DNA of 64,000 bases from Leisingera sp. ANG-M7 (GTDB lineage Bacteria > Pseudomonadota > Alphaproteobacteria > Rhodobacterales > Rhodobacteraceae): assembly GCF_000813965.1 (NCBI RefSeq), contig NZ_JWLI01000005.1:124001-188000 (forward strand), read 5' to 3'. The notes below the pieces were generated by a model. The model saw only the letters and a program-made list of their open reading frames with translations. It made no database searches and was not told the origin of the DNA. The translations under genes were made by a program, and so were the position numbers. Shown here in pieces: positions 17,287 through 26,181 of the stretch. Each line of letters starts with the position of its first letter. Position 1 is the stretch's first letter.

Positions 17287-18684
17287 TCAGCCGAATACTT
17301 TGGTCAGTGCTTTGTCGACCGCATCGCAGATTGCGTCGATGTCGTCTGCTGTGGCGATCAGTGCCGGGCTGAAGCACAGGGTGTTGTTGCGGCCGGGCAG
17401 AGAGCGGTTGGTGACACCAATAATCACGCCCTGCGCGCCGCATTCTGCGACAACCTGTTGGGCCAGTTTCTCGTCCACCGGCTCCTTGGTTTCGCGGTCT
17501 TGCACCAGCTCGGCACCCAGGAAGAGGCCCTTGCCGCGCACGTCGCCAATCACGGCGTGCTTTTCCTGCAGCTTGCGGAGGTTGCCCAGCATCCGCTCGC
17601 CCATGGCTGCGCAGTTGTCCAGAAGGTTCTCATCCTCGATGATTTGCATATTGACCAGCGCCGCCGCGGGGCCTGCGGTGCAGCCGCCGAAGGTAGAGAT
17701 GTCGCGGAAGTAGTTCATCGGATCGGAAGTATCGTCCTTGAACATTTCAAAGACTTCCTCTGTGGTGACCATGCAAGCAATCGCCGCGTAGCCGGAGGCG
17801 ACTCCTTTGGCCATTGTCACGAAATCGGGTTTGATGCCGTACTGCTGATAGCCGAACCATTTGCCGGTACGGCCGACGCCGCAGACCACCTCGTCGATGT
17901 GAAGGAGTACGTCGTACTTCTTGCAGATTTCCTGCACACGCTCCCAATAGCCTTCGGGCGCTTCGATCACGCCGCCGCCTGCGGTCACCGGCTCCAAGCA
18001 CAGGGCGCCAACGGTTTCCGGGCCTTCGCGCAGGATAACTTCTTCAATGGCGTCAGCTGCGGCAATGCCGAACTCGCGGCCCGAGAGATGCTCGAGGCCC
18101 AGCTCATGCTTGCGGTACTCCATGCAGTGGGGCACGCGAACAAAGTCAGGGGCGAAAGGTCCGTACTGCGCGTTGCGCTCGTCCTGGCCGCCTGCCGACA
18201 TGGTCGCCAAAGTGGAGCCGTGGTAGTCGCGGTCGCGGTACAGGATCTTGGTCTTCTTGCCGCCGTATTTCTTGTGGGCAATCTGACGGACCATCTTGAA
18301 GGCCTTCTCGTTGGCCTCAGAACCGGAGTTGGTGTAATAAACGCGGGTCATGCCCGGCATTTTGGAGATCAGCTTTTCGGCAAACAGCGCGCCAGGAATG
18401 GAGCCCGCGGAGTTTGCGAAGTAGCAGACCTTCATCAGCTGATCATACACCGCCTTGCAGATGTTTTCGCGGCCGTAGCCGACGTTGACGGTCCAGACCC
18501 CGCCGGACACAGCGTCCAGGAATTCCTTGCCGTTCTGATCCCAGACACGCATGCCCTTGCCCTCGACAATGATGCGCGGGTCGGAGCTTTCCAGCGCCTT
18601 GTGCTGGAACAGGTGGTGCCACATGTGGGCCTTGTCGGCCTCGACAACGCGGGAGAGATCGTTTTCGTTGAACGTGCCGTCCAT
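17287..18684 (-). CDS. tpa: Taurine--pyruvate aminotransferase
   Basis: A PLP enzyme that moves the amino group of taurine to pyruvate, giving sulfoacetaldehyde and L-alanine, the step before Xsc. Its 465 residues form a class III aminotransferase: NSGSEANEKAFKMVR (cofactor phosphate site), HIDEVVCGVGRTG (Asp to the pyridine nitrogen) and FVTMAKGVASGYAAI (Schiff-base Lys). The N-terminal AHMWHHLFQHKAL and closeness to Xsc are typical of Tpa. It is separated from tauR-xsc by about 2.5 kb of plus-strand genes. AAAGGA precedes the ATG at 18684. Confidence 0.93.
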   Translation of the reverse strand: MDGTFNENDLSRVVEADKAHMWHHLFQHKALESSDPRIIVEGKGMRVWDQNGKEFLDAVSGGVWTVNVGYGRENICKAVYDQLMKVCYFANSAGSIPGALFAEKLISKMPGMTRVYYTNSGSEANEKAFKMVRQIAHKKYGGKKTKILYRDRDYHGSTLATMSAGGQDERNAQYGPFAPDFVRVPHCMEYRKHELGLEHLSGREFGIAAADAIEEVILREGPETVGALCLEPVTAGGGVIEAPEGYWERVQEICKKYDVLLHIDEVVCGVGRTGKWFGYQQYGIKPDFVTMAKGVASGYAAIACMVTTEEVFEMFKDDTSDPMNYFRDISTFGGCTAGPAAALVNMQIIEDENLLDNCAAMGERMLGNLRKLQEKHAVIGDVRGKGLFLGAELVQDRETKEPVDEKLAQQVVAECGAQGVIIGVTNRSLPGRNNTLCFSPALIATADDIDAICDAVDKALTKVFG

Positions 18685-18784
18685 GACATGTCCTTTCGGC
18701 GTTAGAAGTGAATCAGGCTGCCCGGAACCCTACAGGGCTTCTGAGGCGTATTATGTACCAGAAACGTCAGTTTCGGGGAATTCG

Positions 18785-18817
18785 TTAGGGCCAAAACGGC
18801 TGCTGACCTAAGTCCAG
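18785..18817 (-). promoter_or_regulatory. TauR-like box pair upstream of tpa
   Basis: Minus-strand reading: CTGGACTTAG (18817-18808), 13 bases, TTGGCCCTAA (18794-18785), about 100 bases before the tpa start. The same order and spacing occur before xsc. The region is shared with the divergent gene at 18979, which may therefore respond to the same regulator. Confidence 0.6.
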
Positions 18818-18910
18818 ACGCGGTTGGCCTGTCCCGGAGGCACAAAGCTGCTCAGCCTGCTCAGGGTAAAACAAATGTTCTTAACTTTAAGGATTGAGAG
18901 CGGATGTGCC

Positions 18911-18978
18911 GTGCATGCAGACTGCACCTGCAACCCGGGTGAAAGCCGGGTCAGAAATACCTGCATAGGAGAGCATAG
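18911..18978 (+). ncRNA. Structured leader of the BKACE gene, two exclusive folds
   Basis: Upstream hairpin: GTGCA (18911-18915) with TGCAC (18923-18927). Alternative outer stem: ATGCAG (18915-18920) with CTGCAT (18961-18966), enclosing a six-pair hairpin ACCCGG/CCGGGT (18933-18938 with 18946-18951). The two folds share bases, so they compete, and the 3' strand of the outer stem abuts the AGGAGAG ribosome site. I do not recognise a known riboswitch class. The rest of the 294-base divergent gap holds the TauR boxes. Confidence 0.35.
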
Positions 18979-19755
18979 GTGGCAAAATACAGGCTAATGG
19001 TGGCGCCCAATGGTGCCCGGCGCGGACGCGGCGATCACCCGGCGCTGCCTGTTACGCCGCAGCAGACAGCGGAAACTGCGGCAGCTTGTTTTGCGGCCGG
19101 GGTTCATGCGTTGCATCTGCATGTGCGTGACAACGAGGGGCGCCATTCACTGGATGCCGGACGCTACAGAGAGGCCCTGGCAGCGGTGCGGGAGCGCGTG
19201 CCGGCGATGGCGGTGCAGATTACCACCGAAAGCGCCGGGATTTATGACGTAACGGCCCAGTATGTTTGCCTGGAGGCGTTGCGCCCGGCGGCTGCCTCTG
19301 TCTCTGTGCGCGAAATGGCGCGGGACCCAGGATTGGCCGCGCGTGCCTATGCCCTGTGCGCCGAAGCGGGCACCCAGGTGCAGCATATCCTGTACGGTCC
19401 GGACTGCGTCGCCCAGCTGAGCGCTTGGTATGAGGACGGCATCGTTCCAAGTGCCATGCGCGATGCGATCTTTGTTCTGGGTAAATACAATCCGCCGGTT
19501 CTGGCCCGGCCCGAAGGGCTTGCCATCTTTCAGGACGCCGCGGCGGATCTAGGTCTCACCTGGGCTGCCTGTGCTTTCGGGCGGCAGGAGCAAGCCTGCT
19601 TGTTAGCGGCGGTTGCCGCCGGGGGGGATGCGCGAATCGGATTTGAGAATAACATCGAAACACCGGAGGGCGGGCTGCTGGCCGACAACGCAGCCTCGGT
19701 TGCCGCCTTCGTTCAGGCCGCAAAGGCCCAGGGCCTTAGCCTCAAGGAGTGCTGA
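18979..19755 (+). CDS. BKACE family (3-keto-5-aminohexanoate cleavage enzyme-like)
   Basis: A 258-residue TIM-barrel zinc enzyme of the beta-keto acid cleavage family, which uses acetyl-CoA to split a beta-keto acid into acetoacetate and a new CoA ester. The zinc motif HLHVRD is present near residue 48, and FENNIETPEG near the end matches the family's E/N-rich strand. Members differ in substrate (3-keto-5-aminohexanoate, dehydrocarnitine, beta-ketoglutarate and others), so the substrate is open. It starts with GTG behind AGGAGAG and is 2 bases from a class III aminotransferase gene, suggesting that the pair acts on one amino acid. Confidence 0.82.
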   Translation: MAKYRLMVAPNGARRGRGDHPALPVTPQQTAETAAACFAAGVHALHLHVRDNEGRHSLDAGRYREALAAVRERVPAMAVQITTESAGIYDVTAQYVCLEALRPAAASVSVREMARDPGLAARAYALCAEAGTQVQHILYGPDCVAQLSAWYEDGIVPSAMRDAIFVLGKYNPPVLARPEGLAIFQDAAADLGLTWAACAFGRQEQACLLAAVAAGGDARIGFENNIETPEGGLLADNAASVAAFVQAAKAQGLSLKEC

Positions 19756-19757
19756 TT

Positions 19758-21086
19758 ATGAGTCATGTTTTTCCCCGCCACACTAAAGCCAGCCTGCCCA
19801 CAGCGGTTTCCGGCGACGGCTGTTATCTGATCGATGCGGACGGCAAGCGCTATTTCGACGGCTCCGGGGGCGCTGCGGTCTCCTGCCTGGGCCATTCCGA
19901 CGCCGATGTGATCAAGGCGGTGCAGGACCAAGTGGCTAAGCTGGCATTTGCCCATACCGGTTTCATGACTTCTGATCCCGCGGAAGAATTGGCACGTCTC
20001 CTGGTGGCCAACGCGCCGGGGGATATCGACCGGGTCTATTTTGTCTCCGGCGGCTCTGAGGCCACCGAGGCCGCGATCAAACTGGCCCGTCAGTACTACC
20101 TGGAGCGAGGGGAAACACAGCGGCACCGCATCATTGCCCGCAAGCAAAGCTATCACGGCAACACCCTCGGCGCGCTGGCGGCGGGCGGCAATGAATGGCG
20201 CCGGACCCAGTTTGCGCCGCTGCTGATCGACATCTCCCACATCTCGCCTTGCTATGAATACGTAGGTCGGGCTGAGGGAGAGAGCAGCTATGACTATGGC
20301 CAGCGGGCCGCCAATGAACTGGAGGAGGAAATCCTCCGCCTCGGGCCCGACACTGTTATGGCTTTCATGGCGGAGCCGGTGGTTGGCGCCACCTCCGGCG
20401 CGGTGCCTTCGGTTGAGGGCTATTTCAAACGCATCCGCGAGATCTGCGACAAATTCGGCGTGCTGCTGATCCTGGATGAGGTGATGTGCGGCATGGGCCG
20501 TACCGGCCATCTTTTTGCCTGCGAGGCTGACGATGTGGCGCCGGATATTCTGTGCATCGCCAAAGGCTTGGGGGCTGGTTATCAGCCAATTGGAGCGATG
20601 CTCTGTACCAGGCAGATTTATGAGGCGATCGAGGGCGGTTCTGGCTTCTTTCAGCATGGTCACACCTATATTGGCCATCCTGTGGCAACTGCGGCAGGGC
20701 TGGCAGTGGTTAAGGCGATGTTGGAGCGCGGATTGGTGCAGCGCTGTGCCGAGATGGGAGAGAAGCTGCAGGCCGCGCTGGAGGACCGTTTCGGCCAGCA
20801 CCCTAACATTGGCGACATCCGTGGCCGGGGGCTGTTTCGCGGGGTAGAGCTGGTCGCAGACCGCGACACCAAAACTCCATTTGATCCGGCGCTGGGCCTG
20901 GCGGGGAAAATCAAGAAGGCAGCATTTCAGGCCGGGCTGATCTGCTATCCGATGTCCGGCACTCGCGATGGCCGGAACGGTGACCATATTCTGCTGGCGC
21001 CGCCGTTTATTATCTCTGAGGAACAGATTGTTGAAGTAGTGGACAAGCTGGAAACAGCGATCTTTCAGTGTTTGCCAGATGGGTGA
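19758..21086 (+). CDS. Class III PLP aminotransferase, substrate unknown
   Basis: A 442-residue fold-type I aminotransferase: SGGSEATEAAIKLARQYY (phosphate site), LILDEVMCGMGRTG (pyridine-N Asp) and ILCIAKGLGAGYQPIG (PLP Lys). HVFPRH at the N-terminus is typical of omega- or beta-amino acid transaminases. AAGGAG lies 8 bases before the ATG. It is coupled to the BKACE gene: transamination could supply the beta-keto acid that BKACE cleaves. It is clearly different from Tpa, so it is not a second copy of that gene. Confidence 0.85.
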   Translation: MSHVFPRHTKASLPTAVSGDGCYLIDADGKRYFDGSGGAAVSCLGHSDADVIKAVQDQVAKLAFAHTGFMTSDPAEELARLLVANAPGDIDRVYFVSGGSEATEAAIKLARQYYLERGETQRHRIIARKQSYHGNTLGALAAGGNEWRRTQFAPLLIDISHISPCYEYVGRAEGESSYDYGQRAANELEEEILRLGPDTVMAFMAEPVVGATSGAVPSVEGYFKRIREICDKFGVLLILDEVMCGMGRTGHLFACEADDVAPDILCIAKGLGAGYQPIGAMLCTRQIYEAIEGGSGFFQHGHTYIGHPVATAAGLAVVKAMLERGLVQRCAEMGEKLQAALEDRFGQHPNIGDIRGRGLFRGVELVADRDTKTPFDPALGLAGKIKKAAFQAGLICYPMSGTRDGRNGDHILLAPPFIISEEQIVEVVDKLETAIFQCLPDG

Positions 21087-21104
21087 ATTCTAGGCGTGCA
21101 AAGC

Positions 21105-21131
21105 ACGCCCGGACTCAGGCCGGGCGTCTTT
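21105..21131. terminator. Terminator hairpin between convergent genes
   Basis: Stem ACGCCCGG/CCGGGCGT (21105-21112 with 21120-21127), a 7-base loop and a short T-rich tail. It follows the aminotransferase stop and faces the DsbA-like gene. Confidence 0.7.
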
Positions 21132-21147
21132 CTCAGATGAGAGCTGT

Positions 21148-21804
21148 TCAGGCAAATCCCAGCTGTTCAAGGATGCTGGTACAATTTTCGACACCTTGCG
21201 CGCCGGTAACCAGGTGGCGCCCGTCGAAAATCATCGCAGGAACGCCCCGAATCCCCTGGCCTGTCCAGAACGCTTGGCGCTGGCGGACACTGTCTGCGTG
21301 GGACCCGCATTCGAGCGCGGTTCGGGCCTCGGTACCAGCCAAGCCGATAGTTTCGGCGGTCTCCACCAGAATATCCGGGTCCGAGATATCCTTGCCATCT
21401 GTGAAGTAGGAGTGGAGCAGCGCCTGCTTCATTTCGTGGCCTTTGCCGCTCTCATCCGCCCACTCGATTAACTGGTGTGCCTGAAAGGTATTGTAGATCC
21501 GCATTCCGTCAAAAAAGCGGAAGGTGAAGCCCAAGGCTGCGCCAAGGTCCGTCAATTGAGCCCGCACCTGCGCCGATTGCTCGTCAGTACTGCCGTATTT
21601 CGCTGCGAGGTGTTCCCGCAGGTTCTCGCCTTGGGGGGGCATGCCGGGGTTCAGCTCAAAAGGTTGCCAGTGGATGTCCAGGGCGAGCCCTGCGTGGCGG
21701 GCGGCAAGGGCAAGCTGGCTATAGCCCACGGCGCACCAGGGGCAGACGACGTCTGAGACAATGTCAACCCGAAGAGCGGTGCGGGGAGTCTGGACTTCTG
21801 TCAT
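21148..21804 (-). CDS. DsbA-family (FrnE-like) thiol oxidoreductase
   Basis: A 218-residue thioredoxin-fold protein with a helical insert. The CPWC active site is in DIVSDVVCPWCAVG near residue 20. There is no signal peptide, so this is a cytoplasmic FrnE/HCCA-isomerase-like member rather than periplasmic DsbA. The cis-Pro region is visible in GIRGVPAMIFDGRHLVTGAQ. The start at 21804 follows CAGGAAC. The 29-residue extension to 21891 lacks a ribosome site and is rejected. The exact role (disulfide handling under stress, or polyketide-type chemistry) is not known. Confidence 0.85.
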   Translation of the reverse strand: MTEVQTPRTALRVDIVSDVVCPWCAVGYSQLALAARHAGLALDIHWQPFELNPGMPPQGENLREHLAAKYGSTDEQSAQVRAQLTDLGAALGFTFRFFDGMRIYNTFQAHQLIEWADESGKGHEMKQALLHSYFTDGKDISDPDILVETAETIGLAGTEARTALECGSHADSVRQRQAFWTGQGIRGVPAMIFDGRHLVTGAQGVENCTSILEQLGFA

Positions 21805-21917
21805 GGGCTGTTCCTGTAGTTTCCGTTTCTTGCAGGAAACATGGGCGCAGCGGACAGGCAAAACAAGCGCTGGCGTGGTGCCATATGGCATTCAACACTA
21901 AAGCCAGTTTTCTGCAA

Positions 21918-22571
21918 TCAGCCCTTACTCAAAGCACTCGCTTCGCGAGCCAACTCCTTGATAGCACTCCAACTGCCAGATTGAACTAGATCTTTGGGCG
22001 CGACCCAGCTGCCACCAGCGCAGACCACATTACCCAAGTTCAGGTAGCTCCCCGCATTGGCGGGTGTGATGCCTCCAGTGGGGCAGAATGAGATCTGCGG
22101 CAAGGGCGCGCCGATGGCCTTGAGCGCCGGCGCACCACCGGAAGCTTCTGCCGGAAAAAATTTCAGCATGCCGTAGCCGCGGGCCAGCAGCCGCATTGCC
22201 TCAGTGGCGGTCGCTGCGCCTGGTAAGAGCGGAAGGCCGATGGATTCGCAGGCATCCAGAAGATAGTCCGTGGCACCGGGGGAAACACCAAACTGGGCCC
22301 CGGCCTCTTTGGCGGCTTCGGCGTCTTTGGGGGTGATCAGCGTGCCGGCTCCGACAACACCGCCCTTCACCTGCGCCATCTCGCGGATCACATCCAGCGC
22401 CGCACCGGTGCGCAGGGTGACTTCCAAGGCGGGCAGCCCGCCTGCCACCAGTGCTTCGGCAAGGGGACGGGCATGGGCCGCGTCCTCCACCACCAGAACC
22501 GGCATCACCGGCGCCAGGGCGCAGATCTCGCAGGTGCGCAGACTGGCTTCCTTAGGGGTGATCCGCATCAT
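21918..22571 (-). CDS. eda: 2-dehydro-3-deoxy-phosphogluconate aldolase
   Basis: A class I aldolase that cleaves KDPG to pyruvate and glyceraldehyde-3-phosphate, the last step of the Entner-Doudoroff pathway. The 217-residue barrel has the catalytic Glu region (GGLPALEVTLRT), GAGTLITPKD and the Schiff-base lysine in MLKFFPAEASGG, followed by FCPTGGI. The ATG directly abuts the edd stop (TGAATGATG), so translation is coupled. Confidence 0.95.
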   Translation of the reverse strand: MMRITPKEASLRTCEICALAPVMPVLVVEDAAHARPLAEALVAGGLPALEVTLRTGAALDVIREMAQVKGGVVGAGTLITPKDAEAAKEAGAQFGVSPGATDYLLDACESIGLPLLPGAATATEAMRLLARGYGMLKFFPAEASGGAPALKAIGAPLPQISFCPTGGITPANAGSYLNLGNVVCAGGSWVAPKDLVQSGSWSAIKELAREASALSKG

Positions 22572-24380
22572 TCAAACTCCAAATACGCTTGCGCCTTCGT
22601 CGGCTGAGGCAACCGAGCGGCGGAACAGGGAAAACAGCTCGCGGCCGGTGCCGTGCTGATATGCGCTGAGGTCGGCAGTAGCAGGGGAGCGGTTCAGTGC
22701 TGTCTCAGTTAGGACTTCGAGGGTGCCCTTAACCGCATCGAGCCGCAGGAGATCGCCGTCCCGGATCCGGGAAATCGGGCCACCATCCAAGGCTTCCGGC
22801 ACCACATGGATTGCCGACGGGATTTTGCCGGAAGCGCCGGACATCCGCCCGTCGGTGACCAGAGCCACCTTTTGGCCGCGGCCTTGCAGGATGCCGAGGA
22901 ATGGCGTCAGGCTGTGCAGTTCAGGCATGCCGTTGGCTTTTGGCCCTTGAAAGCGGACCACTATAATTACGTCGCCGGTCAATTCGCCCGCCTTGAAGGC
23001 GGCCTTGGCCTCTTCCTGGTCGTGAAAGACCCGAGCCGGGGCTTCAATCACCTGGTGTTCTTTAGCGACTGCGGAGACTTTGATGACCGAGGTGCCCAAA
23101 TTGCCGGTCAGCCGCTTGAGCCCGCCGGTCTTCTGGAACGGCGCATCCGTGGGGCGCAGGACTGCGTCATTCAGGCTTTGTCCGGGCCCAGGTCGGAAGG
23201 TTAGACCGTCCTCGGAAAGGAACGGCTCTTGCGTATAGTGTTCCAGCCCTTCGCCTGCGACAGTCCTTGTGTCCGGGTGCAGAAGCCCCGCCTTCAGCAG
23301 CTCGCCAATCATGTAGCCCAACCCGCCTGCGGCATGAAAATGGTTCACGTCTGCCAGGCCATTAGGATAGACCTTGGCCAGCAATGGCACTGCCTCAGAC
23401 AGTTCCGCAAAGTCTTGCCAATCCAGGATGATTCCGCCCGCCCTCGCCATGGCGATGAGGTGGATTAGCAAGTTGGTGGAGCCGCCGGTAGACATCAGCC
23501 CTACTATGCCGTTGGCAAAGGCTTTCTCGTCCAAAACCTCGCAGACCGGGGTGTGGTTGTTGCCTAGGGCGCTGAGCGACAGTGCCCGCTTGGCGCCCTC
23601 AACCGTAAGTGCCTCGCGAAGAGGTGTGCCGGGGTTTACAAAGGACGACCCGGGGAGATGGAGCCCCATAAACTCCATCAGCATTTGGTTGGTGTTTGCA
23701 GTGCCGTAGAAGGTGCATGTGCCGGGGCCATGGTAGGCGGCCATTTCCGCCTTCAGCAGCTCTTCCCGGGAAATCTCACCCGCCGCGAATTTCTGGCGTA
23801 TCTGCGCCTTTTCATCATTGGCGAGGCCACTGGTCATCGGTCCCGCAGGCAGGAAAACTGCCGGGATGTGGCCAAAGGCCTGAGCGCCGATAATCAGGCC
23901 CGGCACAATCTTGTCGCAGACGCCTAGGAACACCGCAGCGTCGAACACGTTGTGGCTGAGTGCGACGCCTGCTGCCATGGCGATGGTGTCGCGGGAAAAC
24001 AGGCTCAGTTCCATGCCGGCTTCGCCCTGGGTGACACCGTCGCACATCGCAGGCACTCCGCCTGCCACCTGCGCTGTGCCGCCTGCCTTGCGCACTGCAT
24101 CGCGGATTAGCGCAGGATAGGTTTCAAACGGCTGATGCGCCGACAGCATGTCGTTGTAAGCCGTCACAATCCCCAGATGCCCTTTGCTTCCTTCCGCTAG
24201 CGTTTGCTGATCTGGACCGGATGCCGCATAAGCATGGGCCTGGCCGGAGCAGCTGAGATGCGCCCGGGCCGGGCCTTTGCCCTTTGCAGAGCGCATCCGC
24301 TCCAGGTAGGCGGTGCGGGTCGCTTCGCTGCGTAAGACGATGCGCTCAGTGACGGCTGCCAATGTGGAATTCAGGGTCAT
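22572..24380 (-). CDS. edd: Phosphogluconate dehydratase
   Basis: Dehydrates 6-phosphogluconate to KDPG. Its 602 residues show IlvD/Edd features: Fe-S ligand cysteines in [20 protein letters not shown] and [31 protein letters not shown], and [19 protein letters not shown] near the C-terminus. It lies 48 bases after zwf and is coupled to eda. No 6-phosphogluconolactonase gene lies between zwf and edd. Confidence 0.95.
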   Translation of the reverse strand: MTLNSTLAAVTERIVLRSEATRTAYLERMRSAKGKGPARAHLSCSGQAHAYAASGPDQQTLAEGSKGHLGIVTAYNDMLSAHQPFETYPALIRDAVRKAGGTAQVAGGVPAMCDGVTQGEAGMELSLFSRDTIAMAAGVALSHNVFDAAVFLGVCDKIVPGLIIGAQAFGHIPAVFLPAGPMTSGLANDEKAQIRQKFAAGEISREELLKAEMAAYHGPGTCTFYGTANTNQMLMEFMGLHLPGSSFVNPGTPLREALTVEGAKRALSLSALGNNHTPVCEVLDEKAFANGIVGLMSTGGSTNLLIHLIAMARAGGIILDWQDFAELSEAVPLLAKVYPNGLADVNHFHAAGGLGYMIGELLKAGLLHPDTRTVAGEGLEHYTQEPFLSEDGLTFRPGPGQSLNDAVLRPTDAPFQKTGGLKRLTGNLGTSVIKVSAVAKEHQVIEAPARVFHDQEEAKAAFKAGELTGDVIIVVRFQGPKANGMPELHSLTPFLGILQGRGQKVALVTDGRMSGASGKIPSAIHVVPEALDGGPISRIRDGDLLRLDAVKGTLEVLTETALNRSPATADLSAYQHGTGRELFSLFRRSVASADEGASVFGV

Positions 24381-24428
24381 GTCTTGCCTTTGCTGCCATT
24401 CGCGAGGGCGAAATTAAGGGGTGCCATC

Positions 24429-25889
24429 TCAGTCTCCGATGCTGCGCCAACGGCGGCCGTCGCGGTGGATCAGCAGCAGGGAGTCGTCAGGGCCGGCACT
24501 GCCGCTGTCATAGGGCTGCGGCGTGTCCCCCGTGTCCTGCCAGCCGGCAATGATCGGATCGGCCCAAGCCCAGGCGGCTTCGACTTCGTCCCCGCGCATG
24601 AACAGGGTCTGGTTGCCGCGTATCACATCCATGATCAGCCGCTCATAAGCGTCCTGAGGGCGCCCGGATTCGGCAAGTTCATCGGCAAAAGTCATGTCCA
24701 GGTTGGCGCCGGTCAGCCGCATGCCGCCAGGCCCTGGATCCTTGATGGTGGTTTTCAGCGTAATGCCTTCATCCGGCTGCAGACGGATTACCAGCACGTT
24801 GCCATGCACAGTTCCTGAGCCTTCGAAAATGTTGTGGGGTGGGTCGCGGAAGTAGACGGCAATTTCGCTGACCCGCTCTCGCAGGCGTTTGCCAGTGCGC
24901 AGGTAAAAGGGTGTGCCCGCCCAACGCCAGTTTGCCACCTCAACCTTGAGAGCAATGTAGCTTTCAGTACGGCTGGCGGAATTGCCTGCATGATCGCGGT
25001 AGCCATCGCCGTGTCGGGCGCTGTTTCTGCTGCGGTACTGACCGCGGGCAATGCTTGCCTGCGGTACGGGGCGCAGCGCCTCGATTACTTTGACTTTCTC
25101 GTCCCGCACCGAGTTGGGAGTGAACTGCGCGGGCGGCTCCATTGCAGTGAGGCAAAGAAGCTGCATCAGGTGGTTTTGAACCATGTCCCGCATGGCGCCG
25201 GATTTGTCATAGTACTCGCCGCGCCCTTCAACGCCGATGCTTTCGGCCACGGTTATTTGCACATGGTCGATGTGGGAAGAATTCCAAAGCGGCTCGAACA
25301 GCGAGTTTGCGAAACGCAGAGCCATAAGGTTCTGCACTGTCTCCTTCCCCAGGTAATGGTCGATCCTGTAGATCTGCTGCTCTTCGAAATGCTCTCGGAG
25401 AGCGGCGTTCAGCGCCTGAGCTGAGGCAAGGTCGTGGCCAAAGGGTTTTTCCAGAACAATGCGGCTTTCGGAAGTAGCGATGCCGGTCTCGCTGAGCCGG
25501 CTGGCGATGTCGGTGAATAGCGACGGGCCAACTGACAAGTAGAAGGCGCGCACTGCGTCGTCACGCAGTTTTCCGCGAATCTCATCCCACCCGGCATCGC
25601 CGCGGGCATCAACGGCGGCATAGTCCAGCAGCGCGGTGAAAGAAGCGATCTCCTTGGGGGAGGTCTCTACTTCCTGGCCGAATTCGCGGATCGCATCCGC
25701 AGTCTGATTGCGGAACTCTTCTGCAGTCAGTTCGCTGCGCGAAGTGCCAAGGATCCGGCAGTCACTGCTGAACTGGCCGATTTGAAACCGATGAAACAAG
25801 GCGGGCAGGATTTTACGGCGGGCCAAGTCACCGGTCGCGCCAAACAGCACGAGGTCAAAAGGATCAACTGGAATGACGCGGGAAACCAT
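24429..25889 (-). CDS. zwf: Glucose-6-phosphate 1-dehydrogenase
   Basis: Oxidises glucose-6-phosphate to 6-phosphogluconolactone with NAD(P)+. Its 486 residues include the Rossmann motif LFGATGDLARRK near the N-terminus and RIDHYLGKE with the catalytic His-Lys set; FYLRTGKRL is also conserved. The start at 25889 puts the dinucleotide fold at the usual distance from the N-terminus; the 22-residue extension to 25955 is not typical. First gene of zwf-edd-eda, feeding the Entner-Doudoroff route that roseobacters mainly use for glucose. Confidence 0.95.
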   Translation of the reverse strand: MVSRVIPVDPFDLVLFGATGDLARRKILPALFHRFQIGQFSSDCRILGTSRSELTAEEFRNQTADAIREFGQEVETSPKEIASFTALLDYAAVDARGDAGWDEIRGKLRDDAVRAFYLSVGPSLFTDIASRLSETGIATSESRIVLEKPFGHDLASAQALNAALREHFEEQQIYRIDHYLGKETVQNLMALRFANSLFEPLWNSSHIDHVQITVAESIGVEGRGEYYDKSGAMRDMVQNHLMQLLCLTAMEPPAQFTPNSVRDEKVKVIEALRPVPQASIARGQYRSRNSARHGDGYRDHAGNSASRTESYIALKVEVANWRWAGTPFYLRTGKRLRERVSEIAVYFRDPPHNIFEGSGTVHGNVLVIRLQPDEGITLKTTIKDPGPGGMRLTGANLDMTFADELAESGRPQDAYERLIMDVIRGNQTLFMRGDEVEAAWAWADPIIAGWQDTGDTPQPYDSGSAGPDDSLLLIHRDGRRWRSIGD

Positions 25890-26181
25890 TGATATTACAT
25901 CGCTGTTCCATTGGGGCCGAAAGGCCAGAGCATTGTGCCGCCAAGGGCGCTGCAATTCAATTCCCTCTGCTGGCCTAGGGGCAGTTTAAGTTTCGTTATC
26001 GCTAACATGCTGGCTGCCTAAGGGCTACAGAAAATTTTGTCGGCGGCAGCATAGCTACAAGAATTTTACAGAACTGGGAGCTCTGCGTCTCGAAAGTGAA
26101 ATTTGATCAAATGTTGCCCAAGGAAGCGGCAGGGGCTAAGCATGTCGGGAAGAAAACAGTTTCCGATTGGAAGGAATGCCC
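25890..26181. other. Divergent promoter region between zwf and a CoA-transferase gene
   Basis: 292 bases without a gene. It holds a near-palindrome CTGGCCTAGGGGCAG around 25970-25984 that may be an operator, and an A/T-rich stretch at 26025-26110 that probably contains the promoters. I see no recognisable HexR-type site. Confidence 0.4.

Noticed and set aside
17284-18705. 473-residue open frame antisense to tpa
   Set aside because: It mirrors tpa over its length, its product is His/Val/Asp-rich without a family pattern, and tpa is certain. High GC creates such shadows; the same holds for long antisense frames at 7666-8838, 12029-13084 and 2381-3310.
18933-18966. Resemblance of the BKACE leader to TPP or cobalamin riboswitch fragments (GAAATACC, ACCTGC)
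   Set aside because: The other conserved blocks of both classes are missing and the leader is too short.
25970-25984. TauR-like box before zwf (CTGGCCTAGG)
   Set aside because: Only a partial match, no second box at the right spacing, and no link of zwf to taurine.
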